From contig DYPL01000003.1 in NCBI GenBank assembly GCA_020719945.1, positions 1-55,181 on the forward strand: a stretch of DNA of 55,181 nucleotides, given 5' to 3'. The translations under genes were made by a program, and so were the position numbers. This document shows positions 27,293-35,844 of the stretch, in pieces (positions within the stretch are counted from its first letter, which is position 1; each line of letters opens with the position of its first letter). Source of the DNA: Turneriella parva. Lineage in GTDB: Bacteria > Spirochaetota > Leptospiria > Turneriellales > Turneriellaceae. Below the pieces are notes generated by a model. That model saw nothing but the letters and a program-made list of their open reading frames with translations, was not told where the DNA came from and ran no database searches.

Positions 27293-28008
27293 TGTTTGGA
27301 AAAAAGAAATCAAAAGAACAGATTTCCGGCGAGGAAGTGAGCGAAGGATTGCGATCAAAGTACAGGAGTGCAGCGCGGGAATACGGAGAGCGCTATTTTA
27401 ATCTGGCCGATCTGGAAAACCGCATACGAACCATGATGAAAGGTGGAATGGAACCCGTAAAATTTCTGGCTCAGGAAATGGACTTCTTTTTGCGGGCCGA
27501 AAAACTTGCTCTCTCTCATCGACAAAAGAACGAAAATGTTCGTAAGGCGAATGCAGTCATAGACCAAATTCTGGAAGAACATGCCAGAAAAATTGAAGCT
27601 TATCCGGATCTTTTTTTTCATCCAAAGGCCTCTTATGAAATGCGTAAACTGGTCGGTGGAATGCAGCCGCTGATTACAGCGGCTTCTGGGGTTTGCTATG
27701 CCAACCCGGAATCCCGTTCGGCTCTCATAGAGTTGGAGCGCTTCGCAGTTAAGGATGAAAAACCTTCGCTGTTTTTGCTTCATTATGCAGAACAAATATC
27801 TGTTCTGCCGCCCCTCGAGGGGAAACGCCACGAGCAGAGGATTATGCAGACAGCGGCGGTCGCCATTGCTGTGATTCGCAAGCAGTGCATAATTCTGGAA
27901 AAAGAAAAGGGGATTGATCTGTCTGCCATTCAAAAAATTGTATCCAGCGCGGATGCCCTGTTAGAAGATTTCAGACTTTCATCGCTCGCATTTTCTGTTG
28001 TTCGGTGA
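27292..28008 (+). CDS. Conserved-looking all-helical protein, function unknown
   Basis: A 238-residue soluble, charged, mostly helical protein starting MFGKKKSKEQISGEEV. There is no signal peptide or membrane segment. Two helical halves are separated near residue 115 (KLVGGMQPLITAASGVCYAN). I recognise no family; it vaguely recalls XpaC-like proteins, but I would not assign that. Its ATG overlaps the TAA of the M50B gene by one base. It lies between the protease genes and lolC/E, so a cytoplasmic partner of one of those membrane proteins is possible. Confidence 0.7.
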   Translation: MFGKKKSKEQISGEEVSEGLRSKYRSAAREYGERYFNLADLENRIRTMMKGGMEPVKFLAQEMDFFLRAEKLALSHRQKNENVRKANAVIDQILEEHARKIEAYPDLFFHPKASYEMRKLVGGMQPLITAASGVCYANPESRSALIELERFAVKDEKPSLFLLHYAEQISVLPPLEGKRHEQRIMQTAAVAIAVIRKQCIILEKEKGIDLSAIQKIVSSADALLEDFRLSSLAFSVVR

Positions 28009-28025
28009 GGAGCTGCAGAGATACT

Positions 28026-28042
28026 TTTTCAGAGGTTACAAA
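28026..28042 (+). repeat. Small dispersed repeat, copy A
   Basis: The 17-base word TTTTCAGAGGTTACAAA lies in the 45-base gap before lolC/E. It recurs at 38395-38411 with a single change (GGCTAC for GGTTAC). Both copies are followed by an A-rich run and preceded by a CAGAG(G)ATACTT word. It may be a short regulatory or dispersed element. Confidence 0.4.
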
Positions 28043-28053
28043 GAAAAAACAAA

Positions 28054-29394
28054 ATGAAACCAAGAATATCTTTTTTAGAATTTTTTATAGCCCTTCGATA
28101 CATGAGAGGCCGCGAAGGAAACCTTCTGAGCATGAATGCGTTTATGGCTTTGATGGGAGTTTTTTTGGGGCCTGCTCTACTCGTCGTAGTTCTCTCCATT
28201 GGGACAGGTTTTCAGACCCAGATGAAAGAAAGCATCTTCAATTTTGATCCGCACATAGTGCTTTCTCGCACCGATGGTGGAAAAGAATCTCCCATTCGGA
28301 ACTGGAAGTCTATCCGGGCAGAGATTCTCACGAGATACCAGAAGGAAATTGTATCTGCCGAAGGAGCCATTCAGAGTCCGGGCATTCTGAAGAATGGTTC
28401 TCTCATCGATCATGTATTCATCCGAGCAGTTGAGTTTCCCCCTGTAGATCCACAAACCAGACAACGTTCTTTTCCTGCTTCTTTTCCCGAAATTGTACAG
28501 CCGACCAAGACCGTGAAAGCCGACAGCAGACCCGGTGTATATATAGGGCAGGAGATGGCAGTGAATCTGGGAATTTATCTCGGTGAAACCATAGAACTCG
28601 TGGTACCAAGGGGACAATTCTCGCTTCAGGCCGGTATGACGCCGAGCATGAAATCCTTTCCCGTAATTGGATTTTTTAAGACGGGATATTACGAGTACGA
28701 CAGTAAGGTTATTCTGATGGAATTGTCACAGGGACAAAAACTTTTTTCCATAGGGGATGCCGTACAGCAGATTGATATCCGAATCCAGAATCCCGATCAA
28801 TTATCAATTATCCGCAATCGTCTCTATATCCAGTGGCCTTGGAATATTCATTCGCTCGAAGAACAGCACCAGAATCTCTTTGCTGCCCTGAAGCTTGAAA
28901 AAACTATTATGACAATCATTATCTTTTTGTTTACTCTTGCCGGTATCATGGGAATTGTGATAGCAACCTGGAACCTTGTCAGAAGCCACAAAAAAGATAT
29001 CGGAATTGCAAAGGCTCTCGGCATGTCTGATCACAGTATTCTTATGATTTTTACCTTTACGGGATTTTTGCTTGGAGCTGTGGGCAGTATTCTCGGAATT
29101 GTGACAGGAATATATTTGTCTCTTCATGTAGAGGATATACTCGGCCTTGTTGAAACCGGAATCAACACGACCGGCAACTGGATAGCGCAGTTGACCGGAG
29201 GGGTATGGCTCAACATCAGTGTTATCCCCAAAGGAGTGTATTATTTTGATCATATTCCCGTGCACATTGATATTCCAACATTGGGTATACTGGGCATCGT
29301 TGCTGTGTTTTTGTCGGGTCTGGCTTCCATGATTCCTGCCTGGGCTGCAAGCCGCTACGAACCAGTCAGTATTATTCGTGGAGGCGAACAATGA
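28054..29394 (+). CDS. LolC/LolE-type ABC transporter permease
   Basis: A 446-residue inner-membrane permease of the LolCE/MacB family. It has an N-terminal membrane helix (around MALMGVFLGPALLVVVLSIG), a periplasmic MacB_PCD domain (about 55-270), then three C-terminal helices of the FtsX domain, with IGIAKALGMSDHSI as the coupling motif. It extracts mature lipoproteins from the inner membrane for outer-membrane delivery. Only one such gene lies next to lolD, so it may work as a homodimer (LolF-like) unless a second copy exists elsewhere. It overlaps lolD by 4 bases. No LolA or LolB is visible here. Confidence 0.9.
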   Translation: MKPRISFLEFFIALRYMRGREGNLLSMNAFMALMGVFLGPALLVVVLSIGTGFQTQMKESIFNFDPHIVLSRTDGGKESPIRNWKSIRAEILTRYQKEIVSAEGAIQSPGILKNGSLIDHVFIRAVEFPPVDPQTRQRSFPASFPEIVQPTKTVKADSRPGVYIGQEMAVNLGIYLGETIELVVPRGQFSLQAGMTPSMKSFPVIGFFKTGYYEYDSKVILMELSQGQKLFSIGDAVQQIDIRIQNPDQLSIIRNRLYIQWPWNIHSLEEQHQNLFAALKLEKTIMTIIIFLFTLAGIMGIVIATWNLVRSHKKDIGIAKALGMSDHSILMIFTFTGFLLGAVGSILGIVTGIYLSLHVEDILGLVETGINTTGNWIAQLTGGVWLNISVIPKGVYYFDHIPVHIDIPTLGILGIVAVFLSGLASMIPAWAASRYEPVSIIRGGEQ

Positions 29395-30077
29395 GTATTC
29401 TGCTGGTTCAGAACCTCGAAAAGTCTTACCGCAAGGGGAATTTAAAAATTCCGGTATTGCGCGGCGTGAATCTTGAAATTAACGAAGGCGATTTTGTTTC
29501 CATTCGCGGTTCTTCCGGAACGGGAAAGAGCACTCTTCTCAATGTAATTGGTGGCCTCGACGATTTTGATTCGGGGAGCCTTATTGTGCACGGAAAGAAT
29601 ATTCTCGATTACCGCAACCGGGGAAAGATGCATTATTACCGTTCCACCATGACAGGATTTATTTTTCAGCACCATTATCTCATGCCCGATTTTACCGTAG
29701 AAGAGAATGTCATGATGTCTCTGCGGATTCGGGGAATACCCGCTAAAATTGCGCGGACTCAAGCGCGCGATATTCTGGAGCAAACGGGTATTCTGCACAG
29801 GGCAGATCATTTGCCTTCGCAGATATCGGGCGGAGAATCCCAGAGAGCTGCCGTTGCCCGCGCGCTCGCTGGAAGACCAGCCCTTGTTTTGGCAGACGAA
29901 CCAACGGGAAATCTGGATGCAGAGAACAGACATAAATTTATTGATTTGATTTCTGATCTTCAGGAAAAATTTAAACTGACCATTCTTGTTGTCACGCACG
30001 AAGAAGAGCTTGCGCAGGCGGCAGGTAAAAAACTATTTATGGAAGATGGAGTTATTTACGACGACATTAAAGGCTGA
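29391..30077 (+). CDS. lolD: Lipoprotein-releasing ABC ATPase LolD
   Basis: A 228-residue ABC ATPase. Walker A GSSGTGKSTLLNVIGG, Q-loop region TGFIFQHHYLMPDFT (MacB/LolD-type HHLLP-like), signature ISGGESQRAAVARAL, Walker B LVLADEPTGNLD, H-loop VVTHE. It powers lipoprotein release with the upstream permease. GGAGG lies at the end of that gene, and ATGA overlap gives coupled translation. Its stop is 33 bases before the trigger factor start. Confidence 0.95.
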   Translation: MSILLVQNLEKSYRKGNLKIPVLRGVNLEINEGDFVSIRGSSGTGKSTLLNVIGGLDDFDSGSLIVHGKNILDYRNRGKMHYYRSTMTGFIFQHHYLMPDFTVEENVMMSLRIRGIPAKIARTQARDILEQTGILHRADHLPSQISGGESQRAAVARALAGRPALVLADEPTGNLDAENRHKFIDLISDLQEKFKLTILVVTHEEELAQAAGKKLFMEDGVIYDDIKG

Positions 30078-30110
30078 TTGACGCTGTGTCATGGTTTTCG
30101 GGAATGCATT

Positions 30111-31442
30111 ATGCCAGCTATTGAAATATCTTCCGTAGATAATACACGCATTCGCGTTAAAGTCGACCTCAAACAAGAAGAAAGACCAGCCGTAGAAAAA
30201 CGTGCTATCGACACCGTTCGTCCCAAAGTGAAACTGGATGGTTTCCGTAAAGGAAAGGCTCCCGATTACATTATCAAACAAAAGTATGCTTCCGAAATCC
30301 GGGAAGAAGCTCTGCGAGCATCGATTGCGATCGCTTATCCAGATATTGAAAAAAAACAGGGTGGTACTTTGTATTCTCTTGCCGGCGTGGAAGAAGTAAA
30401 AATTGAGTCAGAAAGTTTTTCGTATAAAGTACTCTTTGATTTGTCTCCCTATGCTAAAATTGGAAAGATGAAAGACATTTCCATCCGGGAAAACACGATG
30501 GAGATCAGCCGTGAGGAGCTCGCAGAAGAAGAGCGTTCAGAGCTGCATCGATTTGCTGCATTTCAAGAAACGGAATCAGCACCGTTAAAAGGTGACCGCC
30601 TGACTGTCTCGTATGAAATCTGGCTGGACGAAACTCCCTACGGGAAACCAGTCCCGGAGCGAGCGTTTGTGATCGGTGACGGATTTATGGACCCGGAGTT
30701 TGAAAGCCAGATTCTGCGCAAACCCGCTAAAAAAGATGATGAATTCCGATTTGAAAAAGAAATCGTCCAGGATGACCGCAAGGTACAATACGAGCTGCTC
30801 GTCACAATACTGAAAATAGAAAAAGCCGTCTATCCGGATCTTACCGATGTTTTTGTGAAAGAAAACTTTCCGGAAGATAAAGATGTCCAGGGATTCCGCG
30901 ACAGACTTAGAAGCAGGCAGGAGAAAGAATTTAACAGATTGAATATAGATATTGAAGTCAGCGAAGCTTTAGATACCCTTGAAAAACAGTCAGAGTTTTT
31001 CTTTCCGGACAGTTATCTGCACGACAAATTGATTCGGTTCACAGGCGAAGGCTATGTAGCCTCTCTGCCGGAAAACGAAAAAAAAGAAATCAAAACTGCT
31101 ATTGCGAAATCTGAGCAGAGACAGCTTTTGATTGACACGGTAATTCGCAAAAAGGCAGAAATGTCTGATGGAGTTTCTTTCAGGAACCAGTTTGAGAATT
31201 TCATGAAGAAAGAATTTGGTGACAATACGGCCGCATTTATCATGGTATTTTACGATGAAGCCGTGAGCGGCAAAAAGCAGGAAAACCGTGATTTTAACGA
31301 CCTGCTCAATAAAATGCTCGGTCTTTTTTACAACCAGCTCGTTTCCGAATATTTCCAGTCCGAAGGTCTTGTTAAAAAAGGAAAGAAAATGAGCATGGAA
31401 GAGCTCAGGAAAAAGGCCGAATCACTCAAAAAACAAAATTGA
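30111..31442 (+). CDS. tig: Trigger factor
   Basis: A 443-residue ribosome-associated chaperone. The N-terminal domain carries the ribosome-binding signature GFRKGKAP. A PPIase-like middle domain runs about 145-235 (FBKP region around KGDRLTVSYEIWLDE), and a long helical C-terminal domain ends in Lys-rich KKMSMEELRKKAESLKKQ. ATG 30111 was preferred over a GTG/ATG-type lead at 30078 because MPAIEISSVDNTRIRV fits the family. The usual clpP/clpX neighbours are missing; here it lies between lolD and an envelope peptidase. Confidence 0.93.
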   Translation: MPAIEISSVDNTRIRVKVDLKQEERPAVEKRAIDTVRPKVKLDGFRKGKAPDYIIKQKYASEIREEALRASIAIAYPDIEKKQGGTLYSLAGVEEVKIESESFSYKVLFDLSPYAKIGKMKDISIRENTMEISREELAEEERSELHRFAAFQETESAPLKGDRLTVSYEIWLDETPYGKPVPERAFVIGDGFMDPEFESQILRKPAKKDDEFRFEKEIVQDDRKVQYELLVTILKIEKAVYPDLTDVFVKENFPEDKDVQGFRDRLRSRQEKEFNRLNIDIEVSEALDTLEKQSEFFFPDSYLHDKLIRFTGEGYVASLPENEKKEIKTAIAKSEQRQLLIDTVIRKKAEMSDGVSFRNQFENFMKKEFGDNTAAFIMVFYDEAVSGKKQENRDFNDLLNKMLGLFYNQLVSEYFQSEGLVKKGKKMSMEELRKKAESLKKQN

Positions 31443-31472
31443 CAACACGACCGGGACGGAAACAGTAGCATA

Positions 31473-32291
31473 ATGCTTCAAAAACTGTTCCTTCTCCCGG
31501 TATTATTTGTCTCTGTCCTGTTTGCTCAGGAAGCTTCTACTTGGCAAAAGTACTCTGAAATTGCCCGCAACGTTTCCCGCGAAGAGACGTTCTACGTAGA
31601 TAACGTGGTTCTGCAAACCTATCGAGGGAAAATGGGCATCTGGAAGACGTTTCCAGCTGGAACCACGCTTCATTCTATTGCACAAAATAATCGCAGCATT
31701 GTATCCGAAATTCAGTCAGTGAATGGTTTTTCATCCAATCAGGAGAGAATGGCGCAGGGCGGATGGATCTTTCTCCCCTATAAAAAAAGCTATGTACAGG
31801 AGCTTGAAATTGCAGGGATACGGCGAGAATCTATCACGCAACCCCAGGGCAACTTTCTCTGGCCCATGCAGGGTAGTTCCATCACTTCGCGGGTAGGCAA
31901 ACGATGGGGACGACATCACGACGGTATTGACATTGCCGCTCCCATTGGCACCATCGTTGTGGCAGCACAGGATGGGGTTGTGCAAATGTCCGAATATTAT
32001 GGCGCTTATGGAAATCTTGTCGTAATAAAGCACGATACAACGTACTCTACCTATTATGGCCACTTATCGGCGGCTCTCGTCAAAAAGGGCGATGTTATTC
32101 GCAAAGGCCAGATTATTGCTTTATCGGGCAATACGGGGCGCAGCACGGGACCGCATCTCCATTTTGAGGTGCGTGCCCACAATGTGGTACTCGATCCCGA
32201 ACAGTTTTTGCCCGGTTTTGAACAGTCCGTTCAGGCTTCTGCCGATCTCCAATTGGAACTTAAAGCAATTCTCTCCGATGGCAATCTTTAA
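31473..32291 (+). CDS. Exported M23-family peptidoglycan peptidase
   Basis: A 272-residue exported protein. Signal peptide MLQKLFLLPVLFVSVLFAQ, then a LysM-like segment (FPAGTTLHSIAQNNRSIVSE), and a C-terminal M23 domain with GRHHDGIDIAAPIGT (first zinc His and Asp), YSTYYGHLSAALVKKGD and GPHLHFEV (catalytic and ligand His). All metal ligands are present, so it is probably an active endopeptidase rather than an EnvC/NlpD-type activator. Its end overlaps the oppositely transcribed exported gene by 4 bases. Confidence 0.9.
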   Translation: MLQKLFLLPVLFVSVLFAQEASTWQKYSEIARNVSREETFYVDNVVLQTYRGKMGIWKTFPAGTTLHSIAQNNRSIVSEIQSVNGFSSNQERMAQGGWIFLPYKKSYVQELEIAGIRRESITQPQGNFLWPMQGSSITSRVGKRWGRHHDGIDIAAPIGTIVVAAQDGVVQMSEYYGAYGNLVVIKHDTTYSTYYGHLSAALVKKGDVIRKGQIIALSGNTGRSTGPHLHFEVRAHNVVLDPEQFLPGFEQSVQASADLQLELKAILSDGNL

Positions 32292-32956
32292 TAGGTGAAT
32301 CTAAAGCCGGCTTCTACAACGCGGTTATGCCTTTCTTCTGCACGAAAGTTATAGTAGAGAGATGCCACGCGGAAACCACCCATCAGAATAGAAGTAGCGA
32401 TGAGTCCTCTATCGAATGGGTCAATGGAATGGGTAAAGAATGTCTTGGACCCCACCCAGAATAGCAGTCCGTCCGTGAGCAGCAATGATGTGGCGGACAG
32501 GGTAGTTTGCAATGTATTGCCAAACGGAGAGTAGGAATACGCATAGATATGCCCTAAGGCCGGAGAAATAAGGGTGAGAAGCGGACCAATCCCGGGGATT
32601 TTTTTCCCGTAACTTTTGCTGTACAGCTTTGAATCCGGATTTAACTGGCTTTCAAATATTTCTCGAAAAACTTTCTCTTGTCCGGGGCTGCCTTCAATGC
32701 GCAGAACCGTGAGGCCGCCAAAAGTCCCAATATAAGAATGAACGGGGAGTGGGGAAAAAAAGCCGGGGCTGTAATGGTATAGAAATCCATCCGATTCTTC
32801 ACGAGGAAAAGTCTGTACTCCAAGGCGTTTGAATGTATTCTCCTGGACAGCAAGGACAGCATCGGGAGTTGAATCTGGATACTCGATAGTGGAAGCAAAA
32901 AGAGGCAGTGCAGATAGAAAGATGGTCAGAAAACGAAAAATTCTGTTGGAAAGCAT
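32288..32956 (-). CDS. Exported protein, DUF5683-like
   Basis: A 222-residue protein with signal peptide MLSNRIFRFLTIFLSALPLF. The C-terminal half has hydrophobic, glycine-containing segments (IPGIGPLLTLISPALGHIYA, TLQTTLSATSLLL) that resemble DUF5683, and ends in an aromatic-rich GFRFTY like the last strand of an outer-membrane protein. Function unknown. The frame is open upstream to 33073; ATG 32956 is chosen for its signal peptide. It converges on the M23 gene. Confidence 0.65.
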   Translation of the reverse strand: MLSNRIFRFLTIFLSALPLFASTIEYPDSTPDAVLAVQENTFKRLGVQTFPREESDGFLYHYSPGFFSPLPVHSYIGTFGGLTVLRIEGSPGQEKVFREIFESQLNPDSKLYSKSYGKKIPGIGPLLTLISPALGHIYAYSYSPFGNTLQTTLSATSLLLTDGLLFWVGSKTFFTHSIDPFDRGLIATSILMGGFRVASLYYNFRAEERHNRVVEAGFRFTY

Positions 32957-33035
32957 AGACCATGAGTGTTTTTGTTTACAAAGGGACAAGAAAAATAGTT
33001 GAATCCCCAAAGGCCTGATGCAAACGGGCACAACA

Positions 33036-33638
33036 ATGGAATTACTTCTCTTTATCTTGCTGTTTGCCCTCACATTTGCTACGCTTCTACTGATTAATTA
33101 TTTCCGGAAAATTTTTATGAGGCAACAGGAAGAAATTCTAAAATCTGAGATTATTTTTCCGCACCAGTATATACTTGGAGAGCTGAACAGCCTGTTGAAT
33201 CCCAAATCTGTGAATGCCATCATATTCCTTTCTGTCGGAACATTGCTCGGACTTATGCTCGCTCACACGGGGGCCGTATACGGGGATCACCGGGAAGATT
33301 TTATTTTTAATTCTGCTCTGTACCCCGTCCTTCTGTTCTTGAGCCTGCCATATCTGCAATCCCATCTGGAGGGAAAGGCCTGGACTTTGCAGAATCCGGG
33401 GAAGGCTGTTTATGAAGGTCTTTTAAGCGGCAATACAGTTTTCTTTTCAGGGATATCAGCAGCTGTTATGGCCCAAGCAGTTTCGCTCCTGGTCATGAAC
33501 CATCTGAATATTGTATGGGTTGGGATAAACAATTCTGTGATTGCCGGACTAGTGCTTTACAAAATGTATAAAGACGATAATACGATAAAAGAAAATACTC
33601 TCAATTCGCTGGAAAATGACGAAGAGAACACTATATAA
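33036..33638 (+). CDS. Membrane protein, function unknown
   Basis: A 200-residue protein with four or five membrane segments: one at the N-terminus (MELLLFILLFALTFATLLL), others around VNAIIFLSVGTLLGLML, YPVLLFLSLPYL and VFFSGISAAVMAQAVSLLV. The tail is acidic (LENDEENTI). No family recognised. ATG 33036 is preferred to ATG 33018. It ends 12 bases before cheW, so co-transcription with cheW is likely and a chemotaxis or energy-sensing link is conceivable. Confidence 0.65.
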   Translation: MELLLFILLFALTFATLLLINYFRKIFMRQQEEILKSEIIFPHQYILGELNSLLNPKSVNAIIFLSVGTLLGLMLAHTGAVYGDHREDFIFNSALYPVLLFLSLPYLQSHLEGKAWTLQNPGKAVYEGLLSGNTVFFSGISAAVMAQAVSLLVMNHLNIVWVGINNSVIAGLVLYKMYKDDNTIKENTLNSLENDEENTI

Positions 33639-33650
33639 CAGGATACAACC

Positions 33651-34130
33651 GTGAGCGAAGAAAACGAACTGAAAAGCACAACAGGAATTACTGTTCAATT
33701 GATAGTATTCTCCGTAGGGCGGGAAGAATATGGTCTGGAGATAGAGCGCGTCCAGGAAGTAATTCGAATGAAAGCCATTAAAAAGCTGCCTCGAGCTCCC
33801 AAGTTTATTTTGGGAGTTATGAATCTCAGAGGAAATATTATTCCCGTTGTCGGACTTCGTGAAAAATTTAATCTCGATCCGCTCAACTATAACGACACAA
33901 CTCGAGTGATTGTGGTAAACCACCGCGATAAACTGGTTGGCATGGTTGTCGATGAGGTAACCCGAGTGGTCAACGTTCCCGCATCTTCCATCGAAGGAAA
34001 TCCCGACATGGTTTCTGACAAAACCCGGGCACTGGTTCGCGGTGTCGCCAAATTAGAAGACCAGGTGATTATTCTCGTGGAACTTGATTATCTTCTGTAT
34101 GCTGTCGACGAAATCCAGTACGAAGACTAA
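33651..34130 (+). CDS. cheW: Chemotaxis adaptor CheW
   Basis: A 159-residue CheW that couples methyl-accepting receptors to the CheA kinase. The SH3-like double fold shows LIVFSVGREEYGLEIERVQE, LRGNIIPVVGLREKF and LVGMVVDEVTRVVNV. Start codon is GTG 33651 with AGGA upstream. No cheA, cheY or receptor gene is adjacent, so it is a dispersed che gene, as is common where several paralogues exist. It indicates a motile organism. Confidence 0.95.
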   Translation: MSEENELKSTTGITVQLIVFSVGREEYGLEIERVQEVIRMKAIKKLPRAPKFILGVMNLRGNIIPVVGLREKFNLDPLNYNDTTRVIVVNHRDKLVGMVVDEVTRVVNVPASSIEGNPDMVSDKTRALVRGVAKLEDQVIILVELDYLLYAVDEIQYED

Positions 34131-34133
34131 GCA

Positions 34134-35318
34134 TTGTATTCTTCCGGAAAAATCCAGCATTACATGCGCCTTGCCTTTGAAGAGGCCTTTCGCGCTGTCG
34201 GAAAGTCCGAACCCAATCCCGCTGTAGGGGCCCTGTTGCTCTCAGCAGATGGGCATATAATAGGCAGGGGGCACACGGGAGAACCAGGTGCAAACCACGC
34301 CGAAGTGAATGCCATAGAGCAGGCGCGCAGCTCTTTTCCTGATAAAGTAAAGGGTAGCACACTGTTTGTTACATTGGAGCCCTGTACACATTTTGGTAGA
34401 ACCCCTCCATGCAGCCTGGCGATCCAGCAGGCAGAAATCAAAGCCGTCTATGCAGCAAGCAGGGATCCCAACCCAAAACAAAATGGGAATGCCTTTGATG
34501 CGCTTCTTTCCCGTGGAATTCTTGCCGAGCATACGGGAGAGAAAACATTCGAAGAAGAAATCTTCTGGACGACGGGCCCTTTTCTGCGGAGGTTAAAGCG
34601 GGGAAGGCCGGCACTCATTCTCAAATGGGCGCAGTCTATGGAAGGACATATTGGCATTGCAGGAAGGGCATCGGGAAAATTGTCCGGCCCGTGTTCCATG
34701 GAGATTATGCATCGTCTGCGCTCGCTTTTCCATTTTATTGGGGCAACCCCGGGAACTATACGCACCGATTATCCAAGGCTTACATCCCGTCCCGGTCAAT
34801 GTTCTCTGTCTGGGATGCCTGGCGACACGCCTTTGCGCAGAATATTAAAACTCAGGGAAAATGGTTTGGCTCACGAAAGGCCAACGGAGCGATTTTTTTT
34901 ACTGCCGCAAAATGCAGATTTTTATGAAAAAAGTGAAACCAGCGATTGGATACGGGAGGTGGAACTGGCCGACGGTAAAAACTATTTTGGCGTGCCCCCG
35001 GCTCTATCGGTGCGCTCGTTTGATGGTCGCAACATTTTCCCCCTTCCTTCATTGATTTTTTTTGGGAACAGCCCGCATCTGCCAGAGCTGAATCATATTT
35101 TATTGGAAGCCGGTACTGGGGCCTCGGATGGTTTTTTAAGGGAGGGTGTTGTCGATTATCTCGTTGTGTTTCGCACGCAATCTTACTTGCCAGAGGGTAG
35201 GGGCAATGCAATATCGCTCACCATGGCACGGCAAATCCCGGACGGTTGGAAATTACGGGAGCATATTCTGTATGAAGATGCAGACATGCTTTTTCTGGAG
35301 AAAGCAGATGCAGATTGA
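34134..35318 (+). CDS. ribD: Riboflavin biosynthesis deaminase/reductase RibD
   Basis: A 394-residue bifunctional enzyme. The N-terminal cytidine-deaminase fold has NHAEVNAIEQA (zinc His, catalytic Glu) and LEPCTHFGRTPPCSLAI (two zinc Cys). The C-terminal reductase begins LILKWAQSMEGHIGIAG and carries GTIRTDYPRLTSRPG and FLREGVVDYL. It converts the GTP cyclohydrolase II product in two steps. The reductase half is rather divergent (GATPGTIRTDYP), so its activity is less certain. I keep start TTG 34134, because ATG 34164 would remove residues before MRLAFEEAF. It lies 3 bases after cheW and overlaps the sigma-factor gene. No ribE, ribBA or ribH is here. Confidence 0.9.
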   Translation: MYSSGKIQHYMRLAFEEAFRAVGKSEPNPAVGALLLSADGHIIGRGHTGEPGANHAEVNAIEQARSSFPDKVKGSTLFVTLEPCTHFGRTPPCSLAIQQAEIKAVYAASRDPNPKQNGNAFDALLSRGILAEHTGEKTFEEEIFWTTGPFLRRLKRGRPALILKWAQSMEGHIGIAGRASGKLSGPCSMEIMHRLRSLFHFIGATPGTIRTDYPRLTSRPGQCSLSGMPGDTPLRRILKLRENGLAHERPTERFFLLPQNADFYEKSETSDWIREVELADGKNYFGVPPALSVRSFDGRNIFPLPSLIFFGNSPHLPELNHILLEAGTGASDGFLREGVVDYLVVFRTQSYLPEGRGNAISLTMARQIPDGWKLREHILYEDADMLFLEKADAD

Positions 35319-35844
35319 CCACACGCGGTATTACAACGCAGCCATGCAGTATTACGAGCGCCTTTATTGGACAGCGTACGCGCAGCTTCGGAACGAAGAG
35401 GATGCGCGCGATGCCGTTCAGGAAGCCATCGTCAAAGGAGCCCACCGACTGCATTCTTTTCGGGGCGAGGCTCAGTTATCTACCTGGCTTACGACCATTC
35501 TTATCAATTATATCCGGGACGAGCAGCGCAAGGCAGCAAGACGGCGTGAAAAAGCGCTGGAGGAGTCACCTGTGGAATATTCGGATACCCGCGAAACGCC
35601 CGAAAAAAAAACAGAACGTAACGACACGGCAGAACGTCTTATGAATACTGTGAACCAGTTGGACGAAAATTTACGTCAGCTGGTTTATCTTCGCTACTTT
35701 TCAGCTCTGAAAATAGAGGAGATCAGTAAAATACTTGATATCAATCCAGGTACAGTGAAATCGAGGCTCAACCAGGCGAGGCGGGTTCTGCGCGCTGAGC
35801 TGGAAAAAGTTGGAATAGGAGGTGATTCTTTTGAACTGCAATGA
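35308..35844 (+). CDS. ECF-type RNA polymerase sigma factor
   Basis: A 178-residue sigma-70-family protein with only regions 2 and 4. Region 2 includes RNEEDARDAVQEAIVKGA and LSTWLTTILINYIRDEQRK; region 4 includes LRQLVYLRYFSALKIEEIS and INPGTVKSRLNQARRVL. A GGAGAAAG site precedes ATG 35308, which lies 11 bases inside ribD. It is followed by, and overlaps, a membrane protein that should be its anti-sigma factor. It probably directs a stress or envelope regulon. No matching promoter was identified. Confidence 0.92.
   Translation: MQIDHTRYYNAAMQYYERLYWTAYAQLRNEEDARDAVQEAIVKGAHRLHSFRGEAQLSTWLTTILINYIRDEQRKAARRREKALEESPVEYSDTRETPEKKTERNDTAERLMNTVNQLDENLRQLVYLRYFSALKIEEISKILDINPGTVKSRLNQARRVLRAELEKVGIGGDSFELQ
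35817..35826 (+). promoter_or_regulatory. Perfect Shine-Dalgarno setting the anti-sigma start
   Basis: AGGAGGTGAT is complementary over ten bases to the conserved 3' end of 16S rRNA. It lies inside the last codons of the sigma gene, and TTG 35831 follows the AGGAGG core by eight bases. This selects TTG 35831 over the in-frame GTG 35822, which is inside the site itself. Confidence 0.75.

Noticed and set aside
34862-35055. Short plus-strand frames inside the RibD reductase region as a separate gene
   Set aside because: The full RibD frame is continuous to 35318 with the FLREGVVDYL motif near its end, so no split gene or frameshift is needed.
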